From assembly GCF_000420825.1 (NCBI RefSeq), contig NZ_ATVR01000021.1, forward strand, positions 1 through 63,536: 63,536 nucleotides of DNA. Direction: 5' to 3'. The notes beneath the pieces are model-generated. The model ran no database searches, was not told where the DNA came from, and saw only the letters and a list, made by a program, of their open reading frames with translations. Both the position numbers and the translations under genes were made by a program. This document shows positions 8,660 through 17,440 of this stretch, piece by piece. The first letter of the stretch is position 1. Every line of letters starts with the position of its first letter. This DNA is from Butyrivibrio sp. AE2015. GTDB lineage: Bacteria; Bacillota; Clostridia; Lachnospirales; Lachnospiraceae.

Positions 8660-8862
8660 GCATAAATATTTCTTTGCAAGGAATCACATTAATTTTAATC
8701 AATAAAAGTGATTAAATTCACCATGATGTAATTGGACAAAATTGTGGTAACATAATATTTATCAATAAAACAGAGCAATATTAATCTCTTTTGCGAAAAA
8801 ATATCAAAAAAGATGAACATAATTAATATCGCTATAATAAAAAACATCAAGGGGAGAAAGCA

Positions 8863-10854
8863 ATGAAAAACGTTAACAAGTATCAGCGTCAGTACTTTAT
8901 GCCACCAAAAGCAACCTATGACTGGGTAAAAAAAGATTACCTTGATCATCCACCAATCTGGTGCAGTGTTGATTTAAGAGATGGTAACCAGGCACTTATT
9001 GAGCCTATGAGTCTCGATGAGAAACTAGAGTTCTTTACCATGCTTGTTAACCTCGGCTTTAAGGAGATTGAAATTGGATTCCCTGCAGCTTCTGAAACTG
9101 AGTTTGAGTTTGCAAGGACTCTTATCGAGAAGAACATGATTCCTGATGACGTTACAGTTCAGGTTCTTACACAGGCAAGAGAGCATATCATTAAAAGAAC
9201 TTTTGAAGCTGTAAAGGGTGCTCCAAGAGCCATCATTCACCTCTACAACTCCACATCTGTAGCACAGCGTGAGCAGGTGTTTAAAAAGAGCAAAGAAGAA
9301 GTAATGAAAATAGCTGTTGATGGCGCAAAGCTTCTTGACAAGCTTGCAAAAGAGACAACAGGCAATTTCTCTTTTGAATATTCACCTGAAAGTTTCCCGG
9401 GAACAGAAGTTGACTATGCAGTTGATGTCTGCAATGCTGTTTTGGATGTATGGAAGCCAACAGCAAAGAATAAAGTAGTCATCAACATTCCAACAACTGT
9501 TGAGATTGCAATGCCACATGTTTTTGCAACTCAGGTTGAGTATATCAGTAAGAATCTCAAGTACCGTGATGCAGTAGTTCTTTCTCTTCATCCACACAAT
9601 GACAGAGGTACCGGCGTCAGTGATGCTGAGCTTGGATGCCTCGCCGGTGCAGACAGGATTGAGGGAACTCTTTTTGGAAATGGTGAGAGAACAGGAAATG
9701 TTGATATCGTGACTCTTGCAATTAACATGTATTCACATGGTGTTGATCCAAAGCTTGACTTCAGCCATATCACAGAGGTCGGTGAGACCTATGAGCGCCT
9801 TACAAGAATGCACATATATGAGAGACAGCCATATGCAGGACAGCTTGTATTTACTGCTTTTTCAGGATCCCATCAGGATGCTATTTCAAAAGGCTTTGCC
9901 TGGCATGAGCAGAAAAAGGATGGCGGAATCTGGTCAGTTCCATATCTTCCTATTGATCCCAAAGACCTTGGAAGAGAGTATGACGGTGATGTTATCAGGA
10001 TCAACAGCCAGTCCGGTAAAGGCGGCGTGAGCTACATTCTTAAGACTAACTATGGCATGATGGTTCCTAAGGAAATGCAGGCCGATGTCAGCTACACCAT
10101 CAAGGATATTTCTGACAGAGAGCATGCTGAGCTTTCACCTGCCAGAATCTATCAGATTTTCGAGGACAAATACGTCCACAACGACAACGTATTCAAGATT
10201 CCTTCTGTTCACTTTAAGCAGATTGATGGTATACTTGCAGAGGTTACAATTGCTCATGCGGATAAAGAGCATATTGTTGAGGCCAATGGTAACGGTCGCC
10301 TTGACGCTGTAAGTAATGCTATAAAGCAGTACTTTAACGTGAGTTATGAACTTTCGACTTATGAAGAGCATGCTCTTTCAAGAGGATCTTCTTCAAAGGC
10401 CTGCACATATGTGGGCATTACCTTCAATGGCAAGAAGTTTTGGGGCGTAGGAATTGATGAGGATATTATCAAATCTTCTATCAACGCTCTTGTAATAGCA
10501 GTTAATCAGATTGATACGGTAAAAGACATCAAGAATAGCAAAGATGAAAGAATTAACTCCATCATCAATTATATTCAGGAGAATTACCTGACAGTAACAC
10601 TTGATGATCTTTCAAAACAGTTTTATCTTTCAAAACCATATCTTTCAAAGTATATAAAGGAAAAATCCGGAATGACCTTTGGAGAGAATGTGAAGAGGAT
10701 AAGACTCAATAAGGCCAGCACTCTTCTTCGCAATGGCAACATGAAAGTTGAGAAAGTAGCAGAGGCAGCGGGCTATCAGAATGTTGAGCATTTCAACAGA
10801 CTCTTTAAAAAGAAATATGGAATGACTCCTGTTCAGTACAGAAGTTCCAGATAA
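8863..10854 (+). CDS. leuA: 2-isopropylmalate synthase fused to an AraC-type DNA-binding domain
   Basis: 663 residues. Residues 1-~555 are a complete LeuA of the ~560-residue class, which condenses acetyl-CoA with 2-oxoisovalerate, the first committed step to leucine. The catalytic barrel has 'DLRDGNQ' at 37-43 and 'LHPHNDRG' near 243; residues about 425-555 are the LeuA dimer/leucine-feedback domain. Residues 563-663 are a full AraC/XylS domain with two helix-turn-helix units: 'LDDLSKQFYLSKPYLSKYIK' and 'VAEAAGYQNVEHFNRLFKKK', ending 'YGMTPVQYR'. The frame is continuous, so this is a real fusion, not two genes. A GGGGAGAAAG ribosome site precedes the ATG. It implies a leucine-responsive trigger enzyme that may regulate its own or other amino-acid genes. 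Confidence 0.93.
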   Translation: MKNVNKYQRQYFMPPKATYDWVKKDYLDHPPIWCSVDLRDGNQALIEPMSLDEKLEFFTMLVNLGFKEIEIGFPAASETEFEFARTLIEKNMIPDDVTVQVLTQAREHIIKRTFEAVKGAPRAIIHLYNSTSVAQREQVFKKSKEEVMKIAVDGAKLLDKLAKETTGNFSFEYSPESFPGTEVDYAVDVCNAVLDVWKPTAKNKVVINIPTTVEIAMPHVFATQVEYISKNLKYRDAVVLSLHPHNDRGTGVSDAELGCLAGADRIEGTLFGNGERTGNVDIVTLAINMYSHGVDPKLDFSHITEVGETYERLTRMHIYERQPYAGQLVFTAFSGSHQDAISKGFAWHEQKKDGGIWSVPYLPIDPKDLGREYDGDVIRINSQSGKGGVSYILKTNYGMMVPKEMQADVSYTIKDISDREHAELSPARIYQIFEDKYVHNDNVFKIPSVHFKQIDGILAEVTIAHADKEHIVEANGNGRLDAVSNAIKQYFNVSYELSTYEEHALSRGSSSKACTYVGITFNGKKFWGVGIDEDIIKSSINALVIAVNQIDTVKDIKNSKDERINSIINYIQENYLTVTLDDLSKQFYLSKPYLSKYIKEKSGMTFGENVKRIRLNKASTLLRNGNMKVEKVAEAAGYQNVEHFNRLFKKKYGMTPVQYRSSR

Positions 10855-10871
10855 TTGAAAGCAGGATTTAT

Positions 10872-11531
10872 ATGAACGGCTCACTCGAGTTTTTGAATAT
10901 GATAAAAAACCAGTCCGGAAATAAAGAAAAGGCAAAGGAAAATAGACTGGCGGAAGAAGCGAAGAGCTATGATTCTGGCACTACAATTGCAGTTATCGAT
11001 ACTGAGACCAATTGGAATGATGAAGTTATGAGTCTTGGTGTTGCAATAGCGGATGCTATATCTTTTAAGCTCCTGGAGAAAAGATATTATGTCTTTGACC
11101 CGGAATGCAGAGTGGGCGGCATATATTCCAATGTTATGTACTATGGCGGAGTTAACGGAAGGTCGATGACCAGGTCAGATGCATTGGATGATCTTAAGGC
11201 TTTTTTAGATAAAAATGGTATAGATAAAATTTTTGCTTACAATGCAAAGTTTGATTATAATCACCTTCCTGAACTGCAGGATTTTGACTGGTACGACATT
11301 ATGCGTATAGCTGCCTACAGGCAGTTCAATGAATCTATTCCGGATGATTTGCCATGCTGTAAGACCGGAAGGCTTAAGACAGGCTATGGCGTTGAGCCGA
11401 TCATGCATTATTTAACAGGTGATAGCAGATACCGTGAAGTTCATAACGCAGTATATGATGCTGTGGATGAGCTTAAAATCATAGAGCTTTTAGGGCATCC
11501 CGTCGAGACCTACGAGTGCGGACTGATTTGA
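10872..11531 (+). CDS. DEDD-type 3'-5' exonuclease-like protein
   Basis: 219 residues. An RNase H-like exonuclease core is visible: 'AVIDTETNW' (Exo I, DxE) near residue 37, 'FAYNAKFDYNHL' (Exo II) and 'HNAVYDAVDEL' (Exo III) near residue 193. This matches the DnaQ/polymerase III epsilon-like superfamily. It is free-standing, so it could act in DNA repair or RNA turnover; the substrate is unknown. It starts 17 bp after leuA and may be co-transcribed with it. The first ~30 residues are charged and not part of the fold. Confidence 0.78.
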   Translation: MNGSLEFLNMIKNQSGNKEKAKENRLAEEAKSYDSGTTIAVIDTETNWNDEVMSLGVAIADAISFKLLEKRYYVFDPECRVGGIYSNVMYYGGVNGRSMTRSDALDDLKAFLDKNGIDKIFAYNAKFDYNHLPELQDFDWYDIMRIAAYRQFNESIPDDLPCCKTGRLKTGYGVEPIMHYLTGDSRYREVHNAVYDAVDELKIIELLGHPVETYECGLI

Positions 11532-11667
11532 CCGGGAGTGGCAAGAGTAGATTTCGGATAATGGTCTATTTGAACCATCATATGAAATGCGTAAATTTAA
11601 TAAAAATGCTATGATAAAAGTGGTGCTATTTGTGAATGGCATCACTTTTACTTATCAGGAGGTTGTT

Positions 11668-12417
11668 ATGGAAGTAAAGAAAAATAGTTGGGTAAACGCA
11701 CTTATTATTGGGGTCTGCATTGTAGCAAGCTGTGCACTTTTGGCATTTGGCTTGTCTCATTTCAGATCAGAAAGCAGCCATGTCATTTCTGCTACGGGAA
11801 GCGCAAGCGTTGATTTTGAAGCAGACATTATTATCTGGAGAGGTTCTTTTTCATCAGTTGCATATACATCCCAGGAAGCCTATGCTAAAGTTAAGCAGGA
11901 CGCTGATTACGTAAGACAGTATCTTTTGGATAACAACGTATCTGAGGATGAGATAGTTTTCAGCTCTGTTGATATCAGCAGAACCTACAGAGATATTTAT
12001 GATACTAACGGCAATTACACAGGCTCTGAGCCGGATGGTTATCAGCTTACCCAGAGCGTAACTGTTTCATCAGGCAATCTTGACAATGTTGAAAAGATCT
12101 CCAGAGATATCTCAACTCTTTTGGATAAAGGAGTTGAGTTGACATCTGATTATCCTGAGTACTACTATTCAGATCTTGATGCCTTAAAGCTTGATCTTAT
12201 CGATAAAGCTTCTGTAAATGCCAAGGACAGGATCGATATAGTTGCTGAGAACTCCGGTGCCAAGCTTGGAAAACTCAAAAATTCAAGCCTTGGAGTTTTC
12301 CAGATCACAGCCAAAAACTCAGGCACAAGCAGCTACTCTTACGACGGAGCCTTCGACACAAGCTCACGTTATAAGACTGCTACAATAACTGTCAGGTTGG
12401 AGTATGATCTGAAGTAA
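11668..12417 (+). CDS. SIMPL (DUF541) domain protein, membrane-anchored
   Basis: 249 residues from the ATG at 11668, chosen because a perfect AGGAGG lies at 11657-11662; a longer frame from 11587 lacks such a site. An N-terminal hydrophobic segment (about 9-28) is a signal anchor. The rest matches the SIMPL/DUF541 fold: 'ISATGSASVDFEADIIIWRGSF' is the diagnostic N-terminal strand pattern, and 'SARV'-like repeats follow. Proteins of this family are exported and oligomeric; their function is largely unknown. A terminator follows about 55 bp after the stop. Confidence 0.85.
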   Translation: MEVKKNSWVNALIIGVCIVASCALLAFGLSHFRSESSHVISATGSASVDFEADIIIWRGSFSSVAYTSQEAYAKVKQDADYVRQYLLDNNVSEDEIVFSSVDISRTYRDIYDTNGNYTGSEPDGYQLTQSVTVSSGNLDNVEKISRDISTLLDKGVELTSDYPEYYYSDLDALKLDLIDKASVNAKDRIDIVAENSGAKLGKLKNSSLGVFQITAKNSGTSSYSYDGAFDTSSRYKTATITVRLEYDLK

Positions 12418-12472
12418 GCGGGACTCAATGAGAAAAGTTGTTTGATAATGATTTAATGACATGATGTGATTT

Positions 12473-12504
12473 AGCGCAGACCATTATAAGGTTTGCGCTT
12501 TTTT
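12473..12504 (+). terminator. Rho-independent terminator
   Basis: AGCGCAGACC (12473-12482) pairs with GGTTTGCGCT (12490-12499) apart from one G-T, followed by a T run. It ends the SIMPL gene transcript. Confidence 0.75.
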
Positions 12505-12532
12505 CTTTGCTTAAATTCTGAATTTAGTTTAT

Positions 12533-12575
12533 TTCTTAAGATATCCTTAAGATTTGCAGTAGAAATTCTTAAGAT
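12533..12575 (+). promoter_or_regulatory. Helically phased direct repeats, candidate response-regulator site
   Basis: The 10-mer T(T/C)CTTAAGAT occurs at 12533, 12544 and 12566, spaced 11 and 22 bp, with a degenerate copy (5/10) in register at 12555. An 11-bp direct-repeat period is typical of OmpR/PhoB-family response regulators. A possible promoter (TTTACT 12589-12594, 17 bp, TAAGTT 12612-12617) lies just downstream. The rest of the 340-bp gap holds a small hairpin (12664-12686) and no recognisable gene. Confidence 0.5.
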
Positions 12576-12726
12576 TACGTGCTAAATGTTTACTCGGTCA
12601 AAAGTTTATGATAAGTTCTTTTGGCTGATTGTTTATTCTTGCCATCAGGCGACTGCTAATGCGAACAGCATGTCTAAAATGCTGTGAAAAAATCTGGTGT
12701 TGGAAGTATCTCAAGTGTAAAGAACA

Positions 12727-12755
12727 TTGTTGATAAAAATAGGAGGTGCTATAAT
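12727..12755 (+). promoter_or_regulatory. Promoter immediately upstream of the Rpn-like gene
   Basis: TTGTTG (12727-12732), 17 bp, TATAAT (12750-12755), then only 5 nt to the ATG at 12761. An AGGAGG lies inside the spacer, 12 nt or more from the ATG, which is too far for optimal use. A transcript from this promoter would be essentially leaderless. Confidence 0.45.
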
Positions 12756-12760
12756 TTTTA

Positions 12761-13753
12761 ATGAGCGAAAAAAGTAATAAAGATGGTGGAAAGAAGCGGC
12801 TGGACTGGCATTCCGGCTTTGAAGGAGGGCTTAGATATAGCTTTAGAAACTATGCTGATGATATTGAAATAGAGAGAGAACATCTTCTTTCCAAAGAGCC
12901 GTTACGTATTGATTTTTTAATTGTAAAAAAGAATACTCAAATAGTAATTGATAATGATATAGGTAGAAGCTTTAGGAAATACAACATAATTGAGTACAAA
13001 AATCCTGACGACGCGCTCAATATCGATGTTCTATGGAAATGTATCGGTTATGGAGGAATCTATAAAGGACTTGGCAATGTTGTAGATGAAATAAAGGCTG
13101 ACGAAATAACAATCACTATTTGTAGAAGCAGAAAGCCAATAAAGTTATTTGAACAGCTGGAAAATGACGGATATATAGTAACCAAGTTGTATCCGGGGAT
13201 ATATCAGATCAGTGGAATAATAATAGTTCCAATTTTGATTGTAGTTCTTTCTGAACTAAATGATAAAGAACTTAAGGCTCTTAAAATTATGATTTCTAAC
13301 GCGGATGAAGACGATATAAGGAGCTTCATTGCGGAAATAAGTAAATTGGAAACACAAGGTGATAAGAACAATGCTGATGCTGTGCTTCAAATAAGTGCAA
13401 ACATTAACAAGATGATATTTGAAAAGATACGAGGAGAAAAAGATATGTGTGAAGCATTGAGAGAATTAATGGCTGATGACCTAAAAAATGCAGAGAAACA
13501 GGGGATAGAGCTGGGAATAGAACAGGGAATAGAACAGGGAATAGAACAGGGAATAGAACAAGGAGCTGATAAGCATATTGTTGAGCAAGTATGCAAAAAA
13601 CTTATTAAGGGAAAAACTATTTCAACTATAGCTGAAGAGCTAGAAGAAACAGAAAGCACAATAAAAGATATAGTTTCATGTGCTGAAAAGTATGCTCCTG
13701 AATATGACATTGAAGCTGTTTATGCGGAATATAGGGAAAAGAAAAATACATAA
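12761..13753 (+). CDS. Rpn-like PD-(D/E)XK nuclease-family protein
   Basis: 330 residues. The N-terminal ~130 residues carry the pattern 'RIDFLIV' followed by 'IIEYKNP', the D...ExK core of the PD-(D/E)XK nuclease fold seen in Rpn/PDDEXK-transposase-like proteins. Near residue 245 the chain has a run of Gly-Ile-Glu-Gln tetrapeptides encoded by a 12-bp tandem repeat, followed by a helical C-terminus with an HTH-like 'TISTIAEELEETESTIKDIV'. This end is typical of the family. Rpn proteins are linked to recombination-promoting nuclease activity; the role here is unknown. The neighbouring gene starts 22 bp downstream. Confidence 0.72.
   Translation: MSEKSNKDGGKKRLDWHSGFEGGLRYSFRNYADDIEIEREHLLSKEPLRIDFLIVKKNTQIVIDNDIGRSFRKYNIIEYKNPDDALNIDVLWKCIGYGGIYKGLGNVVDEIKADEITITICRSRKPIKLFEQLENDGYIVTKLYPGIYQISGIIIVPILIVVLSELNDKELKALKIMISNADEDDIRSFIAEISKLETQGDKNNADAVLQISANINKMIFEKIRGEKDMCEALRELMADDLKNAEKQGIELGIEQGIEQGIEQGIEQGADKHIVEQVCKKLIKGKTISTIAEELEETESTIKDIVSCAEKYAPEYDIEAVYAEYREKKNT
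13502..13561 (+). repeat. 12-bp in-frame tandem repeat (GGAATAGAACAG)
   Basis: Four near-identical units run from 13514 to 13561, preceded by a degenerate unit (13502-13513). Each encodes Gly-Ile-Glu-Gln, so copy-number change would lengthen or shorten a helical linker without shifting the frame. Confidence 0.9.
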
Positions 13754-13775
13754 TAAACATGGGAAAAGTGGCGTA

Positions 13776-14276
13776 ATGAAAAATACTGAACATGTAATTG
13801 ATAAAACTGTTTACATAGCAGATGGCGCAAAAGTAATAGGTGATGTTTCGATAGGGAAGGACAGTGCTGTCTGGTATAACGCTGTAGTAAGAGGAGATTC
13901 ATGTAAGATTACAATTGGTGAACGCACCAATATTCAGGACCTTGCCTGCCTTCATGTTGATAAAAAATATAAGCTTGTAGTTGGAGATGATGTCACTATA
14001 GGCCATAGCGCAATAGTCCATGGATGTGAGGTTGGAAACAGAGTCCTTATAGGTATGGGAGCCATCATAATGAACGGTGCCAAGGTTGGAGATGACTGCA
14101 TCATCGGTGCCGGCGCCCTTGTGACGGAGAATGTAGAGATACCTTCGGACTCCATGGTTTATGGCTCTCCTGCAAAAGTAGTAAGACAGCTGACAGATGA
14201 GGAAAAGCAGGGGATACTTGATAATGCTGCTCTTTATGTGGAGCATGCAAGGAAGGCGATGGATAAAAGCTGTTAA
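13776..14276 (+). CDS. Gamma-class carbonic anhydrase family protein
   Basis: 166 residues from the ATG at 13776; an upstream in-frame extension to 13680 runs through the previous gene and is not credible. The protein is a left-handed beta helix of hexapeptide repeats ('VIGDVSIGKDSAVWYNAVVRGD', cut here to the start of the pattern). Three histidines sit where gamma-CA zinc ligands lie: 'CLHVD', 'GHSA' and 'VHGC'. Members are carbonic anhydrases or YrdA/PaaY-like acyltransferase relatives; the three His favour a metal-binding enzyme. A strong terminator follows. Confidence 0.85.
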   Translation: MKNTEHVIDKTVYIADGAKVIGDVSIGKDSAVWYNAVVRGDSCKITIGERTNIQDLACLHVDKKYKLVVGDDVTIGHSAIVHGCEVGNRVLIGMGAIIMNGAKVGDDCIIGAGALVTENVEIPSDSMVYGSPAKVVRQLTDEEKQGILDNAALYVEHARKAMDKSC

Positions 14277-14359
14277 CTTTAATAGGAAATAATCGGATAA
14301 TCCTATCCAAAAACCTTTTGACGCCAATTGAAAAAGACAAGTAATAAAAGGATATGACA

Positions 14360-14392
14360 AGCGTAGATTTGATACAAAATCTACGCTTTTTT
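14360..14392 (+). terminator. Rho-independent terminator
   Basis: AGCGTAGATTT (14360-14370) pairs perfectly with AAATCTACGCT (14377-14387), followed by TTTTTT. It separates the carbonic anhydrase gene from the polysaccharide cluster. Confidence 0.88.
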
Positions 14393-14497
14393 CTATGACA
14401 AAGGACAATATATAGTCTATAATTAATTTGATGGCAGTGCAGAACTATGTGCATAGGATTATTATAGGCTGAACGTATTACCTTAGGGAAAATCAAT

Positions 14498-15586
14498 ATG
14501 AAAAAAATTCTTCACATTACAGAGTGTTTAGGAAGTGGTGTATTAAGTTATATCAGAAATCTTTCAAGTTGGCAGGTGAATAAGTATCAAATTGTGATTG
14601 CATATTCTACGCGGCCCGAAACCCCAGCGAATTTTCAGGATTTATTTGATACTAGGATAAAGTTTATCAGAGTGAATGGATTTACAAGAGAGATTGAACC
14701 TGTTAACGATTGGAAAGCGTTTAGACATATTAGGAAAATTGTAAGAGATGAGAAACCGGACTTGGTTCATTTACATTCTACAAAAGCGGGTGTCATAGGC
14801 AGATGGGCGATAGATTCAAGAAAATATATTATTTTTTATTCGCCACATGCATATAGCTTTCTAATGGAAAATTGTCCAAATTGGAAAAGAAGTATATATA
14901 AAACAATTGAAAGGTTATCAGATAGGAAAAGAGTCTTAACTATAGCAGATTCTGATGGGGAGTATATAGCAGGCAACGATGTTGCTCGTAATAGGAAATG
15001 TATACAAAATGGTATCGATACTAAGGAATTAGACCTGATAATTAATCAATGCAAAAGAGATACAGAAAAAGCTAAAAAAGAGGTGGTCGTATGTAATTTA
15101 GGAAAAGTGGTTAGTCAAAAGAATCCAAAGATGTTTAATGAGATTGCTAAAAAGCTTCCAGATTATAAGTTTTTATGGATTGGTGCGGGGCCATTAGAAC
15201 AAGAACTGGATAGTTCAAATATAAAAGTTACAGGGTGGATAAAAAAGGAAGATGCAATTAAAACTATAGTTGATTCTGATATTTTTTTATTTACTTCAAG
15301 TTGGGAATCATTATCAATTGCTTTGATGGAAGCTATGTATGCTGCAAAGCCGTGTGTTGCCAGTAAGTGTGATGGTAATAAGGACGTAATAGTATCTGGA
15401 AAAAATGGATATTTATGTAATACGGTAGATGATTATGTTAAGACAATTGAAATGTTGATAAAAGATAATGACCTACAAAAAAGAATTGGTGCTCACGCCA
15501 GGCAGGATATTCTTTTAAAACATAATAATTCATTACTAGAGGAGAAATATACGGAGCTATTTAATGAAATCGGTTTTATCAATTGA
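14498..15586 (+). CDS. GT4-family glycosyltransferase
   Basis: 362 residues with the GT-B fold of family GT4: an N-terminal acceptor half ('LHITECLGSGVLSYI', 'LVHLHSTKAGVIGR') and a C-terminal nucleotide-sugar half with the E-x7-E motif in 'ESLSIALMEAM'. It transfers a sugar to a lipid-linked intermediate on the cytoplasmic face. It is the first gene of an AT-rich polysaccharide cluster, and the next gene overlaps its 3' end by 23 bp, implying coupling. The upstream ribosome site (TAGGGA) is weak. Confidence 0.88.
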   Translation: MKKILHITECLGSGVLSYIRNLSSWQVNKYQIVIAYSTRPETPANFQDLFDTRIKFIRVNGFTREIEPVNDWKAFRHIRKIVRDEKPDLVHLHSTKAGVIGRWAIDSRKYIIFYSPHAYSFLMENCPNWKRSIYKTIERLSDRKRVLTIADSDGEYIAGNDVARNRKCIQNGIDTKELDLIINQCKRDTEKAKKEVVVCNLGKVVSQKNPKMFNEIAKKLPDYKFLWIGAGPLEQELDSSNIKVTGWIKKEDAIKTIVDSDIFLFTSSWESLSIALMEAMYAAKPCVASKCDGNKDVIVSGKNGYLCNTVDDYVKTIEMLIKDNDLQKRIGAHARQDILLKHNNSLLEEKYTELFNEIGFIN

Positions 15587-16370
15587 GGAAAAACAAGCAA
15601 TTATGCTTGATATGTATAAAATAATATGGGACATATGCCAAAAACAATGCCTACATCTTTTTGCAACAGGAGGTACTGTGCTTGGGGCTGTGAGGCATAA
15701 AGGATTCATTCCTTGGGATGATGATATTGATCTGGCTTTGCCAAGAAACGAGTTTGAAGTTTTTGAAAAAATAGCGAAATCAGAATTGCCTCCATATATG
15801 AAAATTAGATGGATGCAGAGGGGAAGACATTACACAATTATTGATAAGAGATATGAAATTGAACTTGATGATGATTGGAAAGGCCTTATAGATAAAGGTG
15901 AAAAGCAATATGTATTTATAGATTTACATCCATTAGATGGAGTTGCACAGACAAGACTCGGAGCTCTCTTTAGAGGAGGGTATGTACTATACAAAAGGGC
16001 ACGATTTAAAATGGTTGAATCGGACAGAGTATATAAAGGAAAAAGGCCATTTATTGAAAAGGTAATAATGGTGCTTGTTGATAAATTATGGCAGGGGCCT
16101 AAAGATTTAGAACATGAGGCATATGAGTATGATCGTGCTATGAAAAAATATGCATATACGGATGAAAAATACATAGCTGATTATTGTGGAAAGTATCATT
16201 TTTCTGACATATATCCTAAGAGCTGGTGGGGAGAAGGGATGATTGTTCCTTTTGAAGACTCGATTGTCAGGATTCCTTCTGGATATCATTGGTATCTAAA
16301 AAAAATATATGGTGAATATATGGTTTATCCAAATGAAGAAGACAGAGTGATGCATAGTAGCAAGAAATAA
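15564..16370 (+). CDS. LicD-family phosphotransferase
   Basis: 268 residues. The LicD nucleotidyltransferase-like core is clear: 'FATGGTVLGAVRHKGFIPWD' is followed by DDIDLA, the G(G/T)-D-D-D metal-binding signature. LicD proteins attach phosphocholine or related phospho-substituents to surface glycans, so the polymer made here may be decorated. The start overlaps the upstream GT4 gene by 23 bp with GGAGC as ribosome site. Confidence 0.88.
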   Translation: MKSVLSIEEKQAIMLDMYKIIWDICQKQCLHLFATGGTVLGAVRHKGFIPWDDDIDLALPRNEFEVFEKIAKSELPPYMKIRWMQRGRHYTIIDKRYEIELDDDWKGLIDKGEKQYVFIDLHPLDGVAQTRLGALFRGGYVLYKRARFKMVESDRVYKGKRPFIEKVIMVLVDKLWQGPKDLEHEAYEYDRAMKKYAYTDEKYIADYCGKYHFSDIYPKSWWGEGMIVPFEDSIVRIPSGYHWYLKKIYGEYMVYPNEEDRVMHSSKK

Positions 16371-16399
16371 TTTGATCATATGACTGGGGATTGCGTCTG

Positions 16400-17440
16400 A
16401 TGCGTAGTAGTAACAATATCAAGAAAATATTAACTATATCTGTAGCAGCGTACAATGTTGAAGAATATCTGGACAATTGCCTTTCATCACTATGTGTTAA
16501 TACGGAAATATTGAATTCCATCGAGGTGATAGTAGTAGATGATGGAGCTACCGACAATAGTTATAAAATTGCTCTAAAATACGCGGATATGTATCCCAAT
16601 AGTTTCATTGCTGTGCATAAGAGTAATGGCGGATATGGAAGTACAATAAATTATTCAATAGAACATGCCAGAGGAAAATATTTTAAGACGCTGGATGGAG
16701 ATGATTGGTTTGACAGTGAGCAGCTTGAAAGCTTTATAAAAATGCTTTTGAAATGCAATGAGGATGTTATTTTTTCTGATGTAAGACATTGTTATAGGAA
16801 AAGGAGTTTCGTAGATAAAGTATCTGATACTGCTAATGTAGATAGTATAGATGGCTTATCTAGCATTAAACTTCTTGAAATATGGGGGATTACATTTAAA
16901 ACTGAATTACTTAGAAGAAGCGGTATACAGCTTCCAAATCATTGTCTGTATACTGATAATATTTTGGATACGATCCCTATTGCTAATGCCCGTACATTTG
17001 GATTGTTTGAAGGAGCTTTATATTGCTATAGACATGACAGGCCGGGGCAAAGTATTAGTGTAAGGCAGAGAATAAAGAAAATAGATGATCAATATGAAGT
17101 GGTTAAATTACTGGTAAGGTTTTATGAAGAAGAGAAGGAAAAAAATTCATTAAATCTGGGGTGGACATTAGAAAGGACAGCGTTAACTTATAAATATTTG
17201 TTTTGGACTTCAATCCTATTACCAGGCAAACAGTCTCGAAAAAAAATAGTAGATTATGAGAAAACTATACAAAATATGTCTCCGGATGTTTTTATAAAAT
17301 TAGAAGAATTAGGGACACGGGGATTGCTTGCAAAAGTTATAAGGGATTTGGATTATAAGTTTTTGTTTCTTTTTAAATTGTATTACTTAGTGGCTTTAGT
17401 AATTAGACCGATTTTGTTGAGTATAGAAAAGGAAACATAA
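16400..17440 (+). CDS. GT2-family glycosyltransferase
   Basis: 346 residues from the ATG at 16400; a TTG at 16391 is an alternative, but GGGA at 16387-16390 is better spaced for the ATG. The GT-A fold motifs are present: 'SVAAYNVEEYLDNCL', 'VVDDGATDNS' and 'TLDGDDWFD' (DxD-like metal site). The C-terminus has a hydrophobic segment. It probably adds a sugar to the repeat unit of the surface polysaccharide. Its stop overlaps the start of the next gene (TAATG). Confidence 0.88.
   Translation: MRSSNNIKKILTISVAAYNVEEYLDNCLSSLCVNTEILNSIEVIVVDDGATDNSYKIALKYADMYPNSFIAVHKSNGGYGSTINYSIEHARGKYFKTLDGDDWFDSEQLESFIKMLLKCNEDVIFSDVRHCYRKRSFVDKVSDTANVDSIDGLSSIKLLEIWGITFKTELLRRSGIQLPNHCLYTDNILDTIPIANARTFGLFEGALYCYRHDRPGQSISVRQRIKKIDDQYEVVKLLVRFYEEEKEKNSLNLGWTLERTALTYKYLFWTSILLPGKQSRKKIVDYEKTIQNMSPDVFIKLEELGTRGLLAKVIRDLDYKFLFLFKLYYLVALVIRPILLSIEKET

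Noticed and set aside
8600..8862. T-box or known riboswitch before leuA
   Set aside because: No T-box sequence or other recognisable riboswitch core was found; a short leader peptide and terminator explain more.
12761..13753. Mobile element transposase
   Set aside because: Rpn-like proteins are sometimes labelled transposase, but there are no terminal inverted repeats or target duplications here.
13680..13775. Longer N-terminus for the gamma carbonic anhydrase
   Set aside because: The extension lies in the coding end of the previous gene and is not like the family; the ATG at 13776 gives the normal length.
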